DNA of 64,000 nucleotides from Austropuccinia psidii. Its lineage: Eukaryota; Basidiomycota; Pucciniomycetes; Pucciniales; Sphaerophragmiaceae. Both the position numbers and the translations under genes were made by a program. The notes under the pieces are model-generated. The model was not told the DNA's origin. It ran no database searches and saw nothing but the letters and a program-made list of their open reading frames with translations. The DNA lies in the NCBI GenBank assembly GCA_023105745.1, contig JALGQZ010000015.1:1986999-2050998 (forward strand), given 5' to 3'. Below, in pieces: positions 48,049 to 60,993 of this stretch (the first letter of the stretch is position 1; every line of letters begins with the position of its first letter).

Positions 48049-49885
48049 TGTAAGGTGTGGATATGAAACTTTGATTAAAAATCAAGTACTTTTCCTGTCC
48101 TCTAAATTTGTATAAGGTAAAAATCAATTAAAAATAGTAAGAAATGTTATTTTTAAGAGAAAACAAGCCAATTTTATTGTTTATAGCTTTATTAGTATAA
48201 AACAATAATATTATAAAAATTTATTGTTTTACCAACAATAAAAATTTATCCAAAAAATACTCTACAAGAGATATTTTAAGGCTACAAAAGAAATTTCTTC
48301 AAGAGCAATTTCAATTGGAATTAATTGAGCAAAGAACTGCAAGCAATTAATTAAAGAACAAAGTCTTTAAAAAGAATATTAAAGAGAAAACACGCCCAAA
48401 AGTGACGAGAGTGAATTTGGAAACAAAGTGACAAAGTTTACAGTGATGAAAGATGCTTTAATTCACTTTTGGGGTGGTTCAGGGGTAAAAATGATTATAA
48501 GAGTTACAAACAATGATTATAATGATTTTTTCACGTGGTTAAAAGGATTAAAATGATTTAAAAATGGTGGTTGGAATCTTTGATTGATTGGTTTAACAGT
48601 TTTAAACTAATTAATAAAAGGAAAAGATTCTAACATGAAGAGAAAAGTGGGGCAAAGAAGACATTCTTTTATAGCCATCAATTCTCTTACTCCAAAAGTA
48701 AACTTTACTCTTGTCAGTCGTGAAAAACAGTCTGACAACAGAAAAGCCAATTATGGCATCATTGAACCCTGGTTTAGACCAAAAAGGGCTGGTTTAAGCC
48801 ATTTTTAGCCATTTTTAGCCATTTTAGACCCTTAAATCAGCCATTACTATAGCAATACCAGGCCTAGAGCCTTCAAAACACATCAGAATGTGTGTCAGAG
48901 GCGTAGAAACCATTTAAAACTTTATTTACTATGATTGTTTTATCTTAAGGGTAGTTTTACCCTCTTGGCAACAGCTAAAACTACCCCAGTTGGTATCAAA
49001 ACCTCATCATCAATTGAGTCCACAGACCCTGTAACTGATTTCCCGGCCAAAAGTGATGAACTTTTGCCTGAGTTTTGACATACCACGCCTGTCAGCAAGG
49101 AATTTGGGGGTCTAGCTCCCCCTTAGAGCTGGAGTTCCTTTTCCCCCCCAAGTTTAATCTTTCCAATTTATTTTTCCTTTGATTCCTCATCATGTATTAT
49201 ACTTATAATTTACATATGTAATTCAATTGAGTTGTACAGTTCAATACAGTAATAATTGATACCTCTTATTTAAATCAAATTTCACTTATGTAATACACGT
49301 GCACATTTTGACATTTCAATTGAATTCAATTGAAAATACTTCAATTCCTCATAACTTCTAAGCTAAACACAACACCTCAATTTTAACACAAAAATTGATG
49401 GTTAACACCACATGTGGTGTGAATTGAATTAAAGTTTTGAGGATTTTCAACTTTTGTATTGAAAATACTAAAACCTTAATTTAAGCTTATTTAGAGTTGA
49501 GTTACAAGAATTTCACTCAGAGGTGACCCCACCAGATTTTTTATGAGGAAGCCAATGGTGAAATAATTTTTATATGTTTATTTATTGGATAAAAGGTTAT
49601 AAGAATTTTTATTTAACTTTTTTCCAAATTTATTTATTTTTTCACAATTTTGTTAAAATTTCATTTTTACTTAATTTTTTCAAGTATAAATGTAATTTTA
49701 CACTAACAAAATTTAATGTATTTTTATTTTTAAATTGTAATTAATTTTTTTATTTTTAATATAATTTTATATTCATATTTTGATTTTTATTTTAATAATA
49801 TAAATAAATTTATTTTATTTATATTAATATGTTATTTTTGTATTTGTGGTCTTTTGGGTATATGAAATTACCTCTAAGGCTCACA
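48049..49885 (-). repeat. 5' LTR of element E
   Basis: 1837 bp, uninterrupted, with plus-strand edges TGTAAGGTGTGG and AAGGCTCACA. It preserves the empty site into which D inserted in the sister LTR (near 48974). TATA-like box at 48666-48673 (minus strand). Confidence 0.9.
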
Positions 49886-49890
49886 GAATT
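49886..49890. repeat. Target-site duplication of element E, right copy
   Basis: GAATT, identical to 26763-26767; followed by the remainder of G's LTR ending TTGTGACA. Confidence 0.9.
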
Positions 49891-49934
49891 GCTGCAACAC
49901 CCATGGAGGAGGGTCAATATTCATGGTTGTGACA

Positions 49935-49948
49935 GTACCCCCCTACCT
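49935..49948 (-). other. Polypurine tract of element G
   Basis: The minus strand reads AAGGTAGGGGGGTAC immediately before the 3' LTR start (TGTCACAACC). It marks the internal boundary of the A/G-family element. Confidence 0.65.
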
Positions 49949-50711
49949 TGAATGGTGATCTCCTGAGCACCAAGAGAAGGTAGAAGCCTGTTGAGGCTGT
50001 TGAGATGGATTTGACGTAGGGATTCAAGAGGTATTTGAATCTTGAAAAGAAATGTTTTTTGAACTGATAATAGTGTTGGCATATGAATTGGGGTTGACTT
50101 GGTCTTCTCTTGACACTTGGTTTTGAAAATGTTGAAGGCATGATTTGGCATAAAGATTTGGGCTGAGAAAATAAAGAATAAAAAAAAGTAAGAGAAACAA
50201 ATATAAAGAGAGAAAAGAAAATAAAAGAAAAAATGAATTTTGAGCAGAAGTCCAATCTTCATCACGGATTTAGATAGTTAATTTTGAAAGTGGCCAATGA
50301 CCTGGATAACAGAATTTGATGCCAGGTGCTCACAGAGTGGCCAAGGTGATGTTTTGAAAGATTGTAGACCCCTCAGGGAATTGCAAACCAGGAGAGGAAC
50401 CTACTTTTGGTAGCTACCAATCCCGCCAGTGCCATAAATAAGGAAACTTTTGATAAATTAATGTGTTGAACAGATAATAACTTGGGAAGGAAAATAAAGA
50501 AGGAATGGTCCATTTGCCCCAAGTGAAAATGACCATAAATTGGAATTGATGTTGAAAGCTAGGCCAGAAGATCTGTGTCCAAATTGCAAAGTGCTCACAG
50601 AGTGGCCAAGGTGATTCTTACAACAAAGAAGAGTAGAATACCCCTAAAGGTGCATACCAGGAGTGGGACTTACTTTTGGTAATTCCTCTCCCCACCAAGC
50701 ACCATAAAAGA
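49949..50711 (-). other. 3' untranslated region of element G, with a direct repeat
   Basis: No convincing gene. A segment beginning GTGCTCACAGAGTGGCCAAGG occurs near 50326 and again near 50591, each followed about 60-70 bp later by ACTTTTGGTA and a CCATAAA, so about 120 bp is repeated roughly 265 bp apart. A purine-rich stretch lies near 50170-50235. Confidence 0.6.
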
Positions 50712-52314
50712 TCAAGCTTTTGAAGAATTGGGTCCTGGCTTGTCAGAATACAAAGAATGGAAATCTTTGACAAGATCAGGACAATTCTTGAGGTTTTCAG
50801 CTGGTTCCCAAGTGGATCTTTCTGGGTCTTGACTGAAACCTTTCCATTCCACCAGATATCATAATTTTCTCCTCTTGAGCTTTGAATCCAGTACTTGAGA
50901 GAATTCCCATTCCTCTTCTTCTTCAATGGTGATTGGAGGACAAGGCTCTTGATGCCGATTTGGGATTGTTGATGTCTTGACTGGTTCCAGAAGGGAAATA
51001 TGGAAGACTGGGTGGATGGATTTCCATTGATTTGGAAGCTTGAGGTGGTAAGCATGAGTACTGACTTTCTTCAAGATTGGAAAAGGACCCAACCATCTTT
51101 CAGATAGTTTTTTGGTGGGTCTTGTTGATTTGATATTCTTGGAAGAAAGCCATACCATGTCACCAGGATTGAAAACAGGTGGACTTTCTCTACTTTTATC
51201 TGCATACCTCTTAAACCGGTTTATGGAAACTTCAAGTTCTCTCTTGACATCTTGCTGTACTGATTGAATTTTTGTTGATACCTTTCCAGCAGGAGTATCT
51301 TGAGTGATGTGAACTGAGTCAAAATGAGGATCTCTTCCATAAACAGTGAAAAAGGGGGATCGCTTGGTTGAAGAGTGATCAGAATTATTGTAGGCAAATT
51401 CAGCCAGAGGGAGCCAGGTGTTCCAATCATCTTGATGATAGCTGACATACATCCAAAGATACTTTTCTAGTATCTGATTTACCCTCTCTGTCTGTCCATC
51501 AGCTTCTGGATGGTAAGCAGTTGACAAATCTCTTTAAATCTTGAGCTGCTGACAAAGATTGGTCCAGAAGGAAGAAACAAAGAGAGAACCTCTATCACTG
51601 ACAATGCTTGAAGGAAGGCCATGCTTTGAAAAGATATTCTTGATGAATAAATGGGCCAAATCTAGTGAAGTGTTTGAAGAAATTGTTGGAATAAAAACTG
51701 CCATTTGTGAGAATCTGTCCACTATGACAAATATTGAGTCAAGTGAATTGGACAGTGGCAGTTGAGTGATGAAGTCCATTGAAAGACAAATCCAAGGAAC
51801 ATTTGGAATTGGAAGAGGTTTGAGGAGTCCAAACTTCTTATGATGGATATTCTTGTTTCTTGAACACTGTTGACAGGATGAGACATAATCCTTGATGAAT
51901 TGAGTCATTCCGTACCAGTGGAAATCCTGCTTGACAAGTTTGAGAGTCTTCTCTTTGCCAGGGTGTCAAGCTAGAGGAGAGTCATGATGCTTTTGAAGAA
52001 TGCTGAGTTGAATTGTGGGGTCATTTGGGACCACCACCCGATCTTTGAAGAGAAGGAGTTGAGAAGAGGAATCAAGAGAATAATCCTGAATGGATTTAAC
52101 TTTTCCCAATTCTTCAAAAATACTTCTGTACTGGGAATCTTGCCATAATTTATTCTGAATTGAGTCAATCAAATTTGAAAAAGCTTCCTCCTTGACTGCA
52201 AAATAACTTGAGGGTTGAACTTCATCTTTCTTAGTGAGTTGTTGAAAATTCATTGGATTCTTGCTGATGAAATCCTCCCCCCTCTCTGGATAGACGTCGT
52301 CCCAACGTGATAAG
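50712..52314 (-). pseudogene. pol of element G: integrase and chromodomain, three nonsense codons
   Basis: From the F insertion the frame reads SRWDDVYPERGEDF, then the integrase finger (SILQKHHDSPLA...HPGKEKT...CQQCSRNK). The catalytic core has MDFITQLP, VSDRGSLFVS and DGQTERVNQ (D, D, E all present). A GPF motif (LGPFPILKK) and a C-terminal chromodomain (YLVEWKGFSQDPE, WEPAENL) end at a TGA at 50712-50714. It is broken by TGA at 51966-51968 (Gly position before HPG), TAA at 51534-51536 (before RDLSTAYHPE) and TGA at 50859-50861 (a Trp codon before YLVEWKG). Otherwise the reading is continuous, so decay is recent compared with A. A chromodomain in this position is typical of chromoviruses and is thought to guide integration to particular chromatin. 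Confidence 0.85.
52310..52314. repeat. Target-site duplication of element F, left copy
   Basis: ATAAG, exactly repeated at 63019-63023. The uninterrupted homologous site in element A (near 5655-5665) reads ACGTGATAAAGCATC. Confidence 0.9.
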
Positions 52315-54340
52315 TGTAAGGTTTGACTATGAAACAATAAGTAAAAATTACTAATTTATTACTTATTGTACTCTGAATGTCCTTATAATTAAAATAAATA
52401 AGATTAAAATAATAATAATAATAAGGAAATATTATTATTATGGCGTAAAAATATTATATTAGTAAATAAATATAATAATATAAATTAATATTATATGAAA
52501 TTATAATATTATAAATAATATATTAATATAAAATAATTAATATATTATAAAGCTCTTTATTATTGTTACCAACAAATAATAAAGGCGTAAAAAACTGTTT
52601 TTTATAAATAAAAAACAATTAATAACAATAATATTACTAATATTAAAGTTATATATTAATATAAATACTATTTATATTAATTAAGAATTATTAAGAGTAA
52701 TAATAAGAGAGAAATTATTATAATAAGATGAAATAACCTACTTTTAACACTTAAAATAATAATTTTGAGATATTTTACGCCAAAATAATATAATACAACT
52801 TTTTCAAATTGTATTTACAATAAAAAATAAAGAGAATTACTAAATTTCTTGATTTTACGTGGAAATGAGTTTATAGAGAGATTTATAACAAAAACAATTA
52901 AAGAATTGATTTAATCACGTAAAAATAGTGATTAATATTAAGATGGTCTTTGGTCTTTAATAATATAAGAGTTTTATATATAAAGAATAAAGAAATTACC
53001 TTTTATTTAATTGACTTAATGTTTTTGATGCGTCTGAGGGGAAAATAGAGTAAAAAGAGCTCTATTTATAGTAAATACCTCCCTCCTAGAGTCCAGTAGG
53101 CTTCTAGTAGACGTGTACCGATCATATCCACTGGAATTGATCAATATTTTAAGGTTTGAGGGTGATTACATCATGATCAAACCATATTACATCATTATTA
53201 CACCATTATTTAGAGTTATCACTATAACTCTAGGTTTGATGACATCAGAGGCTTGGCAGAACCCCAAATTTCGTGGATTTTATTAGTTTTAATCATAAAC
53301 TAATAGTATTCACCAATTTAATCACTCTTAAGACTGTTAAACTTAAATTAAGGTTACAGTATGTGATCATAACTGCTCAAATTAAGCTCAAACTTTGATC
53401 CTCAATATCTTTTCAGATTTACACGCTACAGAAATTCAGAGAGTGAATTCTGATAGCCTGACATAACCTAATTATGCTGCCAAGAGCTTTTCATTACATC
53501 ATCAAAACTCTAATTTTGATGATTTTTCTTGTAAGTCATCTTTTCTGTCCAAATTTAATATTTTAAACTTCAAACCTTGATTTCAGGGGGTTATACCCTG
53601 AATTTAATAATAAAAATTACATCATTCTTCACGAATGAACTAGGAGAATCCAACTGTATACTTTTTTTTAAGTTTGGAACACTTTTACAACAAAGTGGTC
53701 AACAGCTCTGTTGATTTTTATCAATAATTCATCATAGGTTTTAACCTTGTTTATAATTAGTAAAATAAAGTTCATATCTGTGTTCTTACAGTAATTACGT
53801 GGTAACTTTATTTTTGATTCATCATTCTATCATGTATAGTTTAGAAGATATTAGCTATGATCCTTGAATATATGCATTGACCAAAAAAGTGCATATATTC
53901 AGGATAATTCCTTAAGTATTAACATTGGAAATTAGCTTATTAATTGTTTTATGTGTGGATTTTCATGGGGAATCCACTGGTACAATTTATTTCACATGTT
54001 GTTTCATTAGTTCTTGAGATAAATAAGGTTTTGTGGTTTTTATAAGGTATTATACCTTATAATTCCTTAAATATTGACTTTACAGATATGCCATAAAAGT
54101 GGTATATGTGTATTTTTCCATGGGGAATCCAATGGTATAATTTATTTTACATGTTGATTCATTGGTTTTTAATTTAAACCAATTTTTATACCAATTTATG
54201 GTATTTTTTGTATATTTAAGTAATTATTCTTAATGTATATTTATTCTAAGTAATTTTAATATAATTATATTAAAGTTATAATTATTCTGAGTCTTTTTTG
54301 TGACCTTATTGGGTATGTGGTCATATCTCAAAGGCTCACA
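52315..54340 (-). repeat. 3' LTR of element F
   Basis: Plus-strand edges TGTAAGGTTTGAC and AAGGCTCACA; the complement of the polypurine tract (TTCCCTACCACC) follows at 54341. Confidence 0.92.
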
Positions 54341-54458
54341 TTCCCTACCACCAAAAAAGATTGTACCACAATCTGATATGTGTGATTAGGGTATCATCCA
54401 CTGTCCTACCTCTTCATTAGACTTTGTTAGTCTTGAAGCTCAATAATGCTTAACTTTT

Positions 54459-57400
54459 CTATTTTTCAGGCTTTCTTTCATGTCTGAAACTTCTTAGTAG
54501 TTTATCAGCATTTGTTATATCTTTTTCAAGTAGCCATTCATCTTCTTGAGTTGAATTTCTATACCTTACAAGGTATTCCCTTTCTTTTTTGTTTCTTGTC
54601 CTTCTTTCTTTAAGGACTTTTACTATTTTCTTTTCTTCTCCTTCTTCCAAGGGTGGAATTTCAAGTGGGGGTTTATTTCTTAGTGGAAATAACTCCTTGT
54701 CACTTGAACTGTAAGGCTTTATTAGACTTACAGGGAAAGTTGGGTGCTTGTTCATTAGTTCACCTGTGAGTTCTAATTGCACAGCATTGGGTCCATGGAG
54801 TGCTTTTATCATAAATGGTCCTGCAAAGGAATCTTTCAATTTCTTTGGGCCTTTTATGTTATTGAAATTATGGGTTGATACTAAAACCAAGTCCCCTATT
54901 TTGAAATCAGGTGGCTTATGACTTTTATCCCATCTTTCTTGTGCATATTTAAAAGAATCTTGCATGCATCTGTTTGCATGGTGTCTTGCTTTGTCAAGCA
55001 TTATCTTAAAACTGCTTGCTGTTTGTTTTCCACTAAGTCCTTTTTGAGGGTATCATAGGGAAGTCTTGGATTCCAACCTTTCTCTAGTATTGCTGGTGTT
55101 TTGCCAGTAGAAGAATGGATTGATGTCTTATATGCCAGTTCAAGTGCTGGTATTAGTGTACACCAATCATGGGTAAAACCATCAGAATCTTTGAATTCTA
55201 GCCCATAAGCACAGAATCTTCTGATCATATCCTCTAGGGTCTGTATCATTCTTTCTGCTAGACCATCAGTTTGAGGATGATAAGCTGTTGAGAATGATAA
55301 CTTTGTCCCAAACAAGTTATGGAGATTTGTCCATAATGCTGAAGTGAACTTTGGGTCTCTGTCACTTATGATATTTTGGAATAAGCCTGTGTGGCTAATG
55401 ACTTTATTCCATATCATTATGGCTGTATCCATAGCTGTGTCATCTTTATGACATGGTAAGAACATGGGAGTTTTACTGTACCTGTCAACTAATACTAGGC
55501 ATGCATTATAACTCCTGTCTCCTCCTGGAGGTAAGGCTGTTACCCAATCCATGTGAACTATTTCCCATGGGGATTTTGGTTCTTGGATTTGGATCATCAT
55601 TCCAAATTTCTTTCCTGTGGCTCTGTTGGCTTTTTGACATCTGTCACAGGTTTGGCAGTACTCTGCAACATCTTTCTTCCAATTTGGCCACCAAGAGCAG
55701 GTTTTCACCCTCTCTAGTGTCCTATCTTCTGAGAGATGTCCAGATGCAACACTATCATGACACTCATGTAAAATAGTGTTTATTAGTGTTCTGTCTGTTA
55801 AGGCCATAACACATGTGTGTTTTGTTCTATGGTAAAGGATTCCATCAAGGAGGTGAAATCTTCCTTCATCATATGCCTTTTTCCATATTTCATCTAGTTT
55901 TGATGAAAGTGATGGATCTTTGCAGTCTTTCATTAGAAGTTGGCTTAAGATATGGCAATTTTTGTCTGTCTTATAGCTTTCTTTAACTTGGTTAAAGAAT
56001 TCTGTGCCTATGTCTGTGACACATATTCCTTCTATATGGTGCTCTTCTTGTGGTACCCATGCTGGATTGTCAGGGGTATTTGCTAGAGCCCATCTGCTAA
56101 GACCATCTACATTTTTATGAATATTTCCAGATTTATGTACAATAGTCATATTTCCTCTATATTCTTGGATAGCAATTTGCCATCTCAGCATATGTCTATT
56201 TGGAGTCTTCATATTTAATAGTGATTTCACAGCATTACAGTCTGTGATTACATCAAATACTGTGCCATCCAAATAATAATGCAGTTTTTCTAAAGCCCAC
56301 ACTAAGCATAAGCATTCCATTTGGCTTGCTCCATACCTTGCTTCTGTTGGCTTTATTTGCCTTGAAATGAAACAAATTGGTCCTTCCACTGGCTTATCAT
56401 TGATAATTTGTGTTTGGTGAAGTGCAGCACCTAATCCTTCTCCACAAGCATCAATATACAGTTTGAAGGGCAGTTTCCAATCTGGCATTAGAAGAAATGG
56501 GGCATTTGTTAAGGAGATTTTCAATTATTCATATGCCTTGACTCTTTCTTCTGTCATCTCATAGACTGTTTGCTGGTCACATAGCTTATACAAGGATTTA
56601 GCAATCTTGGCAAAGTCCTTTATATGCTGTCTATAGTAACCAGCAAATCCTAGAAATTATTGCATTTCCTTTTTGGTTTGAGGCATTGGTTTAAGTAGGA
56701 CTGCTGCTACTTTATTTTTGTCTATTCCTAGACTAAGGCCAGATACTACATCTCCTAGTTCTTTTAATTCACTGTTTGCAAAATGACACTTTTTCAAGGA
56801 AATTGTCATATTCACTTGGACTATTTTTTGTAGTACCCTTTCTAGTCTTGTAAGGTGATTTTCCCAAGTTTCTGAGCAAACTATGATATCATCAATATAG
56901 ATAATTAACCATCCTTCTGATAATTCTTCAGGGAATATGGTATTCATCATTCTTTGATAATGGGAAGGTGCATTTTTTATTCCAAATGGCATTCTTAAGT
57001 ATTCAAAAATTCCACAATGGACTATTATTCTTAGTAGTTTCTTGGCATTGTCTGTTAAGACATTTTGATGAAAAACCTTAAGAGCATCCATAGCTGTGAT
57101 GAACTTAGCTTGTGACAATTGGGTTAATGTCTCATGGATTCTGGGTATTGGATATCTGTCTGGAATGGTATAGGTATTCAGGGCTCTGAAGTCTCCTACC
57201 ATCCTTGATTTTCCATTATGCCAAGTTATAATGACAGGTGTAGTAACTTCTACTAGTTCATTATGTCCAACCTTTCTTAATACTCCTAGGTCCATTAATT
57301 CTTTAATGTGCACCTCTAAGGCTTCTCTAGCTCTTGGACTGGCTGGATAAGCAGGTCTTCTTAACAAAGGTGGGTAAGGTTTTTCTACATTAAGAATTAT

Positions 57401-60253
57401 ATCCACTTCATGTCCAATTATGGCACCTAGTGGCTCTTTGTCAGTTGCAAAGGCATTTTTATACTTAAATAAGAGGTCAATCAATTTTTCTTTCATTTTT
57501 TCTGTTAATTCTTGATTGAATTCTGCCTCTTTGAGTTGTTCAGATATAAAAAGTTCTTTTTCTGGAATTTTTTCTTCATTCTTAATAACTGTTATTTGTT
57601 TTTTGTTATTTAAGAATCCAAATTTTTGTCTTTTGTTATCTCCTATGGTAAAATATCTATCCTTTTGGTTGGAGATATCTATACCATAGATTGATAAGTA
57701 GTCATTCCCAAGTATGAAATGATTACTGGTACAGTTGTCCATTACTACAAACTCTACTTTAATTCTGACACATTGTGAGGGATGAGGAAAAATTAGTGTT
57801 AAATCAATTATTCCAAGGGGCTTCATGCTCTCACTTGCACTCCTAAATTTGACACCTTGTATTGGCATAAGTTTTTCTTGCCAGTCTGGGACAATGGTTT
57901 TTAAATAACTTTTGCCAACACAAGTGCAATATGCTCCTGTATCCAAGTTAACCTTTCCTTCTTGGTTATCAACCATAACAATACTAATACTTGATTTTCC
58001 AGCTGTATATCCCATTCCTCTTGCAGGTTTGGTTCTATACATTTTGGCATCTTGTATGTTTGTCAGATTTGTGTCAGATGTTCCAACTTGTGGCAAGTTT
58101 GAATTAACATCCAGTACTTCATAAATTATATCAATATTATTAATTTGTGCATTAATTATATTGATTTCATCACTTTCAGAGCTTTCTGACTCTTCTGTCT
58201 CTTTTTCAGAGTCAGATTCCTCTTCTTTGTCATTGTGGTTTTCTGTTTCCACAATTTTATTAATCTTTGCTTTTTTAAGGCAATTATTGGCTAAGTGTCC
58301 AATACCTCCACATTTATGGCATTTTCTTTGCTCATTATTGTTGGATGTATTGGGCTTAAAGGATTCTTTTGACTTATCTTTTTTGATAAATGGTTTATTT
58401 GGGCTTTTAATGTCCAATTTTTTCCAAGTCCTGCCAATTTTTGTTCTTGTCACTATATCCTCTAGTGCATTTATATACTCTTCTGTGGAGCATGGTTCTA
58501 TACACCTGCTTCTTAGGGCATGTTCTAGTTCCCCTCCACATTTTTTAAGTATTTTCATATGCACCATTTTCTGTGACATTTCTGGGTACAGTGCATTAAG
58601 CCTTTCAACTTGTTTTAAAAACCAAGTTAAAGGTTTATCTTTCCCTGGGTCAAAGAAAGAGTTTTCAAATGCATTTTCTATCTTATACCTCCAGGCATCA
58701 TTTGCCCACTTGGTGATTATTTCTTGTTTCCACCAAGACCAGGTATTTTTACCATTTGTTTGTCTTATGCCATAATACCATCTTTTTGCAGATTTCTCAA
58801 ACAATGAATGTAATCTTGCAGTGATTAATTCATCTGGTATGGCATAGTCTTCTTGTAACATGTCAATTGTTTTAATAAATGACATGTGGTCATATTCACC
58901 TTCTCCTGTGAATGTTGGCCATTCCTTCAATTGAGGTGCTTCTTTCATTAAGACTTGGTTATTGTCTTGGTGACTCAAGTATGTTATGAAAGGATTTGAC
59001 AATTCCTCTTTTGTTTTAACAGGGCTTCTCATATGAGAAAATGGTGTTGATAACTTTGGCATATTTAAATTAGCCTCATTAATTTTATCCATTTTTTCTG
59101 TAATAAGCCTTATTTCACTTTGAATATCATCTTTCAGATGCATTCTTGCTTCATCACTTTTTTCCACATGGTCCAAAAGTAATTTTTGGTGTGATGAAGT
59201 TTTCTCTTCAAATTTCTCTACAGAAATACTTAATTTATTTAATTTTTCTGTAAGATTGTCAATACTCACATCATAATTGATTGTCAAAGTTTTGTCTTTG
59301 ATATCTTTTATGTATTTATACAATTCTTGTTGTCCTTGTATTAATTTTTGAGTATTGTCAATTAAATTTTTTGGTTTATTATTTTCAAGAATAAACTTAA
59401 TGTTGTCAATTTCTTTCTTGTTTTGCACAACAATTTTTGTCAAAGAAGATAAATTGTTATTTATTTCTTGTAGTGACAATAAACTATCTTTAATTTCTTT
59501 TAGAGGTAATATACTGTTCTTAATTTCTGTTAAAGTATTTACAACATCTTTTGACAAGGTTATTTCTTTGGGAAATGAGGTTGTCTCATTCTTTGCTCTT
59601 CCTTGTCCTTGAATTCCATCAAGGTTCTGGCCATGTTGAAAACATTGTCCATGGCATCCTTTTGGATTCTTATGATTCTGTTGCTTGGGGAATATGGTTT
59701 CCTCCAATGTTTTTTCTTGTTCTTCTTCCCTTCTTGGGGAAGTGGGTTGGCTTGAGGCTTGCTGGTAGAAGCTACTGGGGCTTCTTCCTTGGTTGCCTCC
59801 CTCTTTTTGGCATGATAATCCTTGATCTTTTTGATTTGAGGTTTGGATGACAGTGGATTCCATCCATTGGAGTATTTCACTATCTCCTCCTCTTTGAGGA
59901 ACGTTTTCAGGATGTGCCAGGAGTTCATCACTCCTTGGTGTATTTGAGGCAGCATTTCCCAGTCTTTGTCCTTGTATACTGTGTAATACTGCTTGTACTG
60001 GCTCATGTAGATGTCTATTTGAGCCCTCTGAATGTGATTTGTACCTATTTGAGTTACTCATACTTAGTTCCAATTCAGGCTCAGATATCGTGGGCATTTC
60101 TGGGACTTGCCTTTGGGATAAGGCACTTCCTTGTGTGGATTCTGTTCCACTGGGGACATTGCCCTTTCTTTTCCCTTTTGAGGGATCAATTCTACCTCTG
60201 AGTCCAGCTCCATCTGATTGGATGGAGTATTGGGAACCTCTTCTGGTAGTCAT
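54459..60253 (-). pseudogene. Gag-Pol of element F, two nonsense codons and a frameshift
   Basis: Starts at the ATG at 60253, as in C. The first frame runs 60253-56657 through gag, CCHC knuckle ([14 protein letters not shown]), protease (LDTGAYCTC) and RT ([11 protein letters not shown]). It stops where C has Ser in [10 protein letters not shown] (TCA to TAA). A second stop replaces a Glu codon just before 56524 (GAA to TAA in AYEELKN). The frame 56524-55001 covers RNase H and integrase, with [29 protein letters not shown] and LAERM intact. Near 55010-55030 a net 4-base loss in [11 protein letters not shown] shifts the frame. The rest, with GPF and chromodomain, is at 55001-54459. Apart from these lesions it is almost the same protein as C, and it keeps Gly in ILGNDYL and Val after MDW where C differs. 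Confidence 0.93.
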
Positions 60254-60479
60254 AATTTAAAGAATAAGAAAAAAATAAAAGTATTTTAGAATAAAATTCT
60301 TTTATGGCAATTTAAAAAGTGGTGCTCACCTTCAGAGTCTTGAATGGTGGGCCCTGGAAAGTCTAATTTCTTAGCTTTCTTTCTTTTGGTGATAACTGGT
60401 GTAGGAGAACTTTGACAAGCTTCTTCCACCAATCTCTCAACAGTAGCTTGGTTGTCTTCTGTTGGGTTATCTTCAAACA
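59560..60479 (-). pseudogene. Spliced overlapping ORF of element F, upstream acceptor lost
   Basis: Exons are 60479-60330, 60242-60111 and 60044-59560, with introns 60329-60243 and 60110-60045 (GC-AG, GCAAGT donor as in C). The open frame of all three exons is kept, including [15 protein letters not shown] and MARTLMEF, ending PHFPKK, although the Gag-Pol frame of the same copy is broken further downstream. The acceptor before exon 1, AG in C, D and E, is CG here (60480-60481), so the normal start of this reading frame may be disabled. Proline and tyrosine of the YRIP block have changed (SNRIIRIQKD). Confidence 0.5.
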
Positions 60480-60972
60480 CGAAAAAAGACAAATAAATAT
60501 AAGTCTTTTTTATAATAAGTGTTATTTTTGGCAAGATATGGCAATTTTCCACGTAGAAATTGCTTTTATATCTTTGAAAAAATTGAAATAAATAAAGAAA
60601 TGAATAAAAATGAATAAAAATAACTTTTTTATTGGTTTTTAATATTTTTTAATATTTTTTATGTATTTTTCTATTTCTTTTTTTTAAAGAATAAAATAAA
60701 AAATGAATATGATTCTTATAAAATTAAATTATAATAAAAATTATTTTTAATTTATAAAATATCTCTTTTAATCACTAGAGTCACTCAAAGAAAGTTCTTG
60801 CAAGTCTAAGGATGTGAAAAACCATGTGTAAGACAGTACAATTGCTTTCCAAATGCCTCAATAGCTTTTAAAATCAATAAAATATAAAATTATTATATAA
60901 TTTTATGATTATAAAGATAATTTATTATTGGATAAACCCAAATAGAATCTTTTTAAAGGTCTTTTAAGTAAA

Positions 60973-60991
60973 TATCACGGCCAGGCCCCCA
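60973..60991 (-). other. Primer-binding site of element F
   Basis: Minus strand TGGGGGCCTGGCCGTGATA, identical to C, two bases from the LTR edge at 60994. The leader between here and 60480 has the conserved motif at 60810-60838 and no gene. Confidence 0.7.
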
Positions 60992-60993
60992 AA

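Larger units (their letters stand above)
26768..49885 (-). mobile_element. Element E: degenerate chromovirus related to C and D, with two nested insertions
   Basis: Its LTRs are 1838 bp (3' copy, after removing D) and 1837 bp (5' copy) with several dozen differences by eye, clearly older than C. It contains gag and pol remnants, a tandem duplication of the integrase region, a solo LTR in gag and element D in its 3' LTR. An exact GAATT duplication marks its insertion into the LTR of G. Confidence 0.9.
25281..49934 (-). repeat. R3: 3' LTR of element G, interrupted by element E
   Basis: The two parts are 25281-26767 and 49886-49934, about 1.54 kb together. It starts TGTCACAGGGG and ends GGTTGTGACA. 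It contains the GGCC-rich island (about 26330-26720) with a near-perfect hairpin at 26443-26474 (one mismatch). The short frames inside it also occur shifted in R2 and are not considered genes. Confidence 0.85.
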
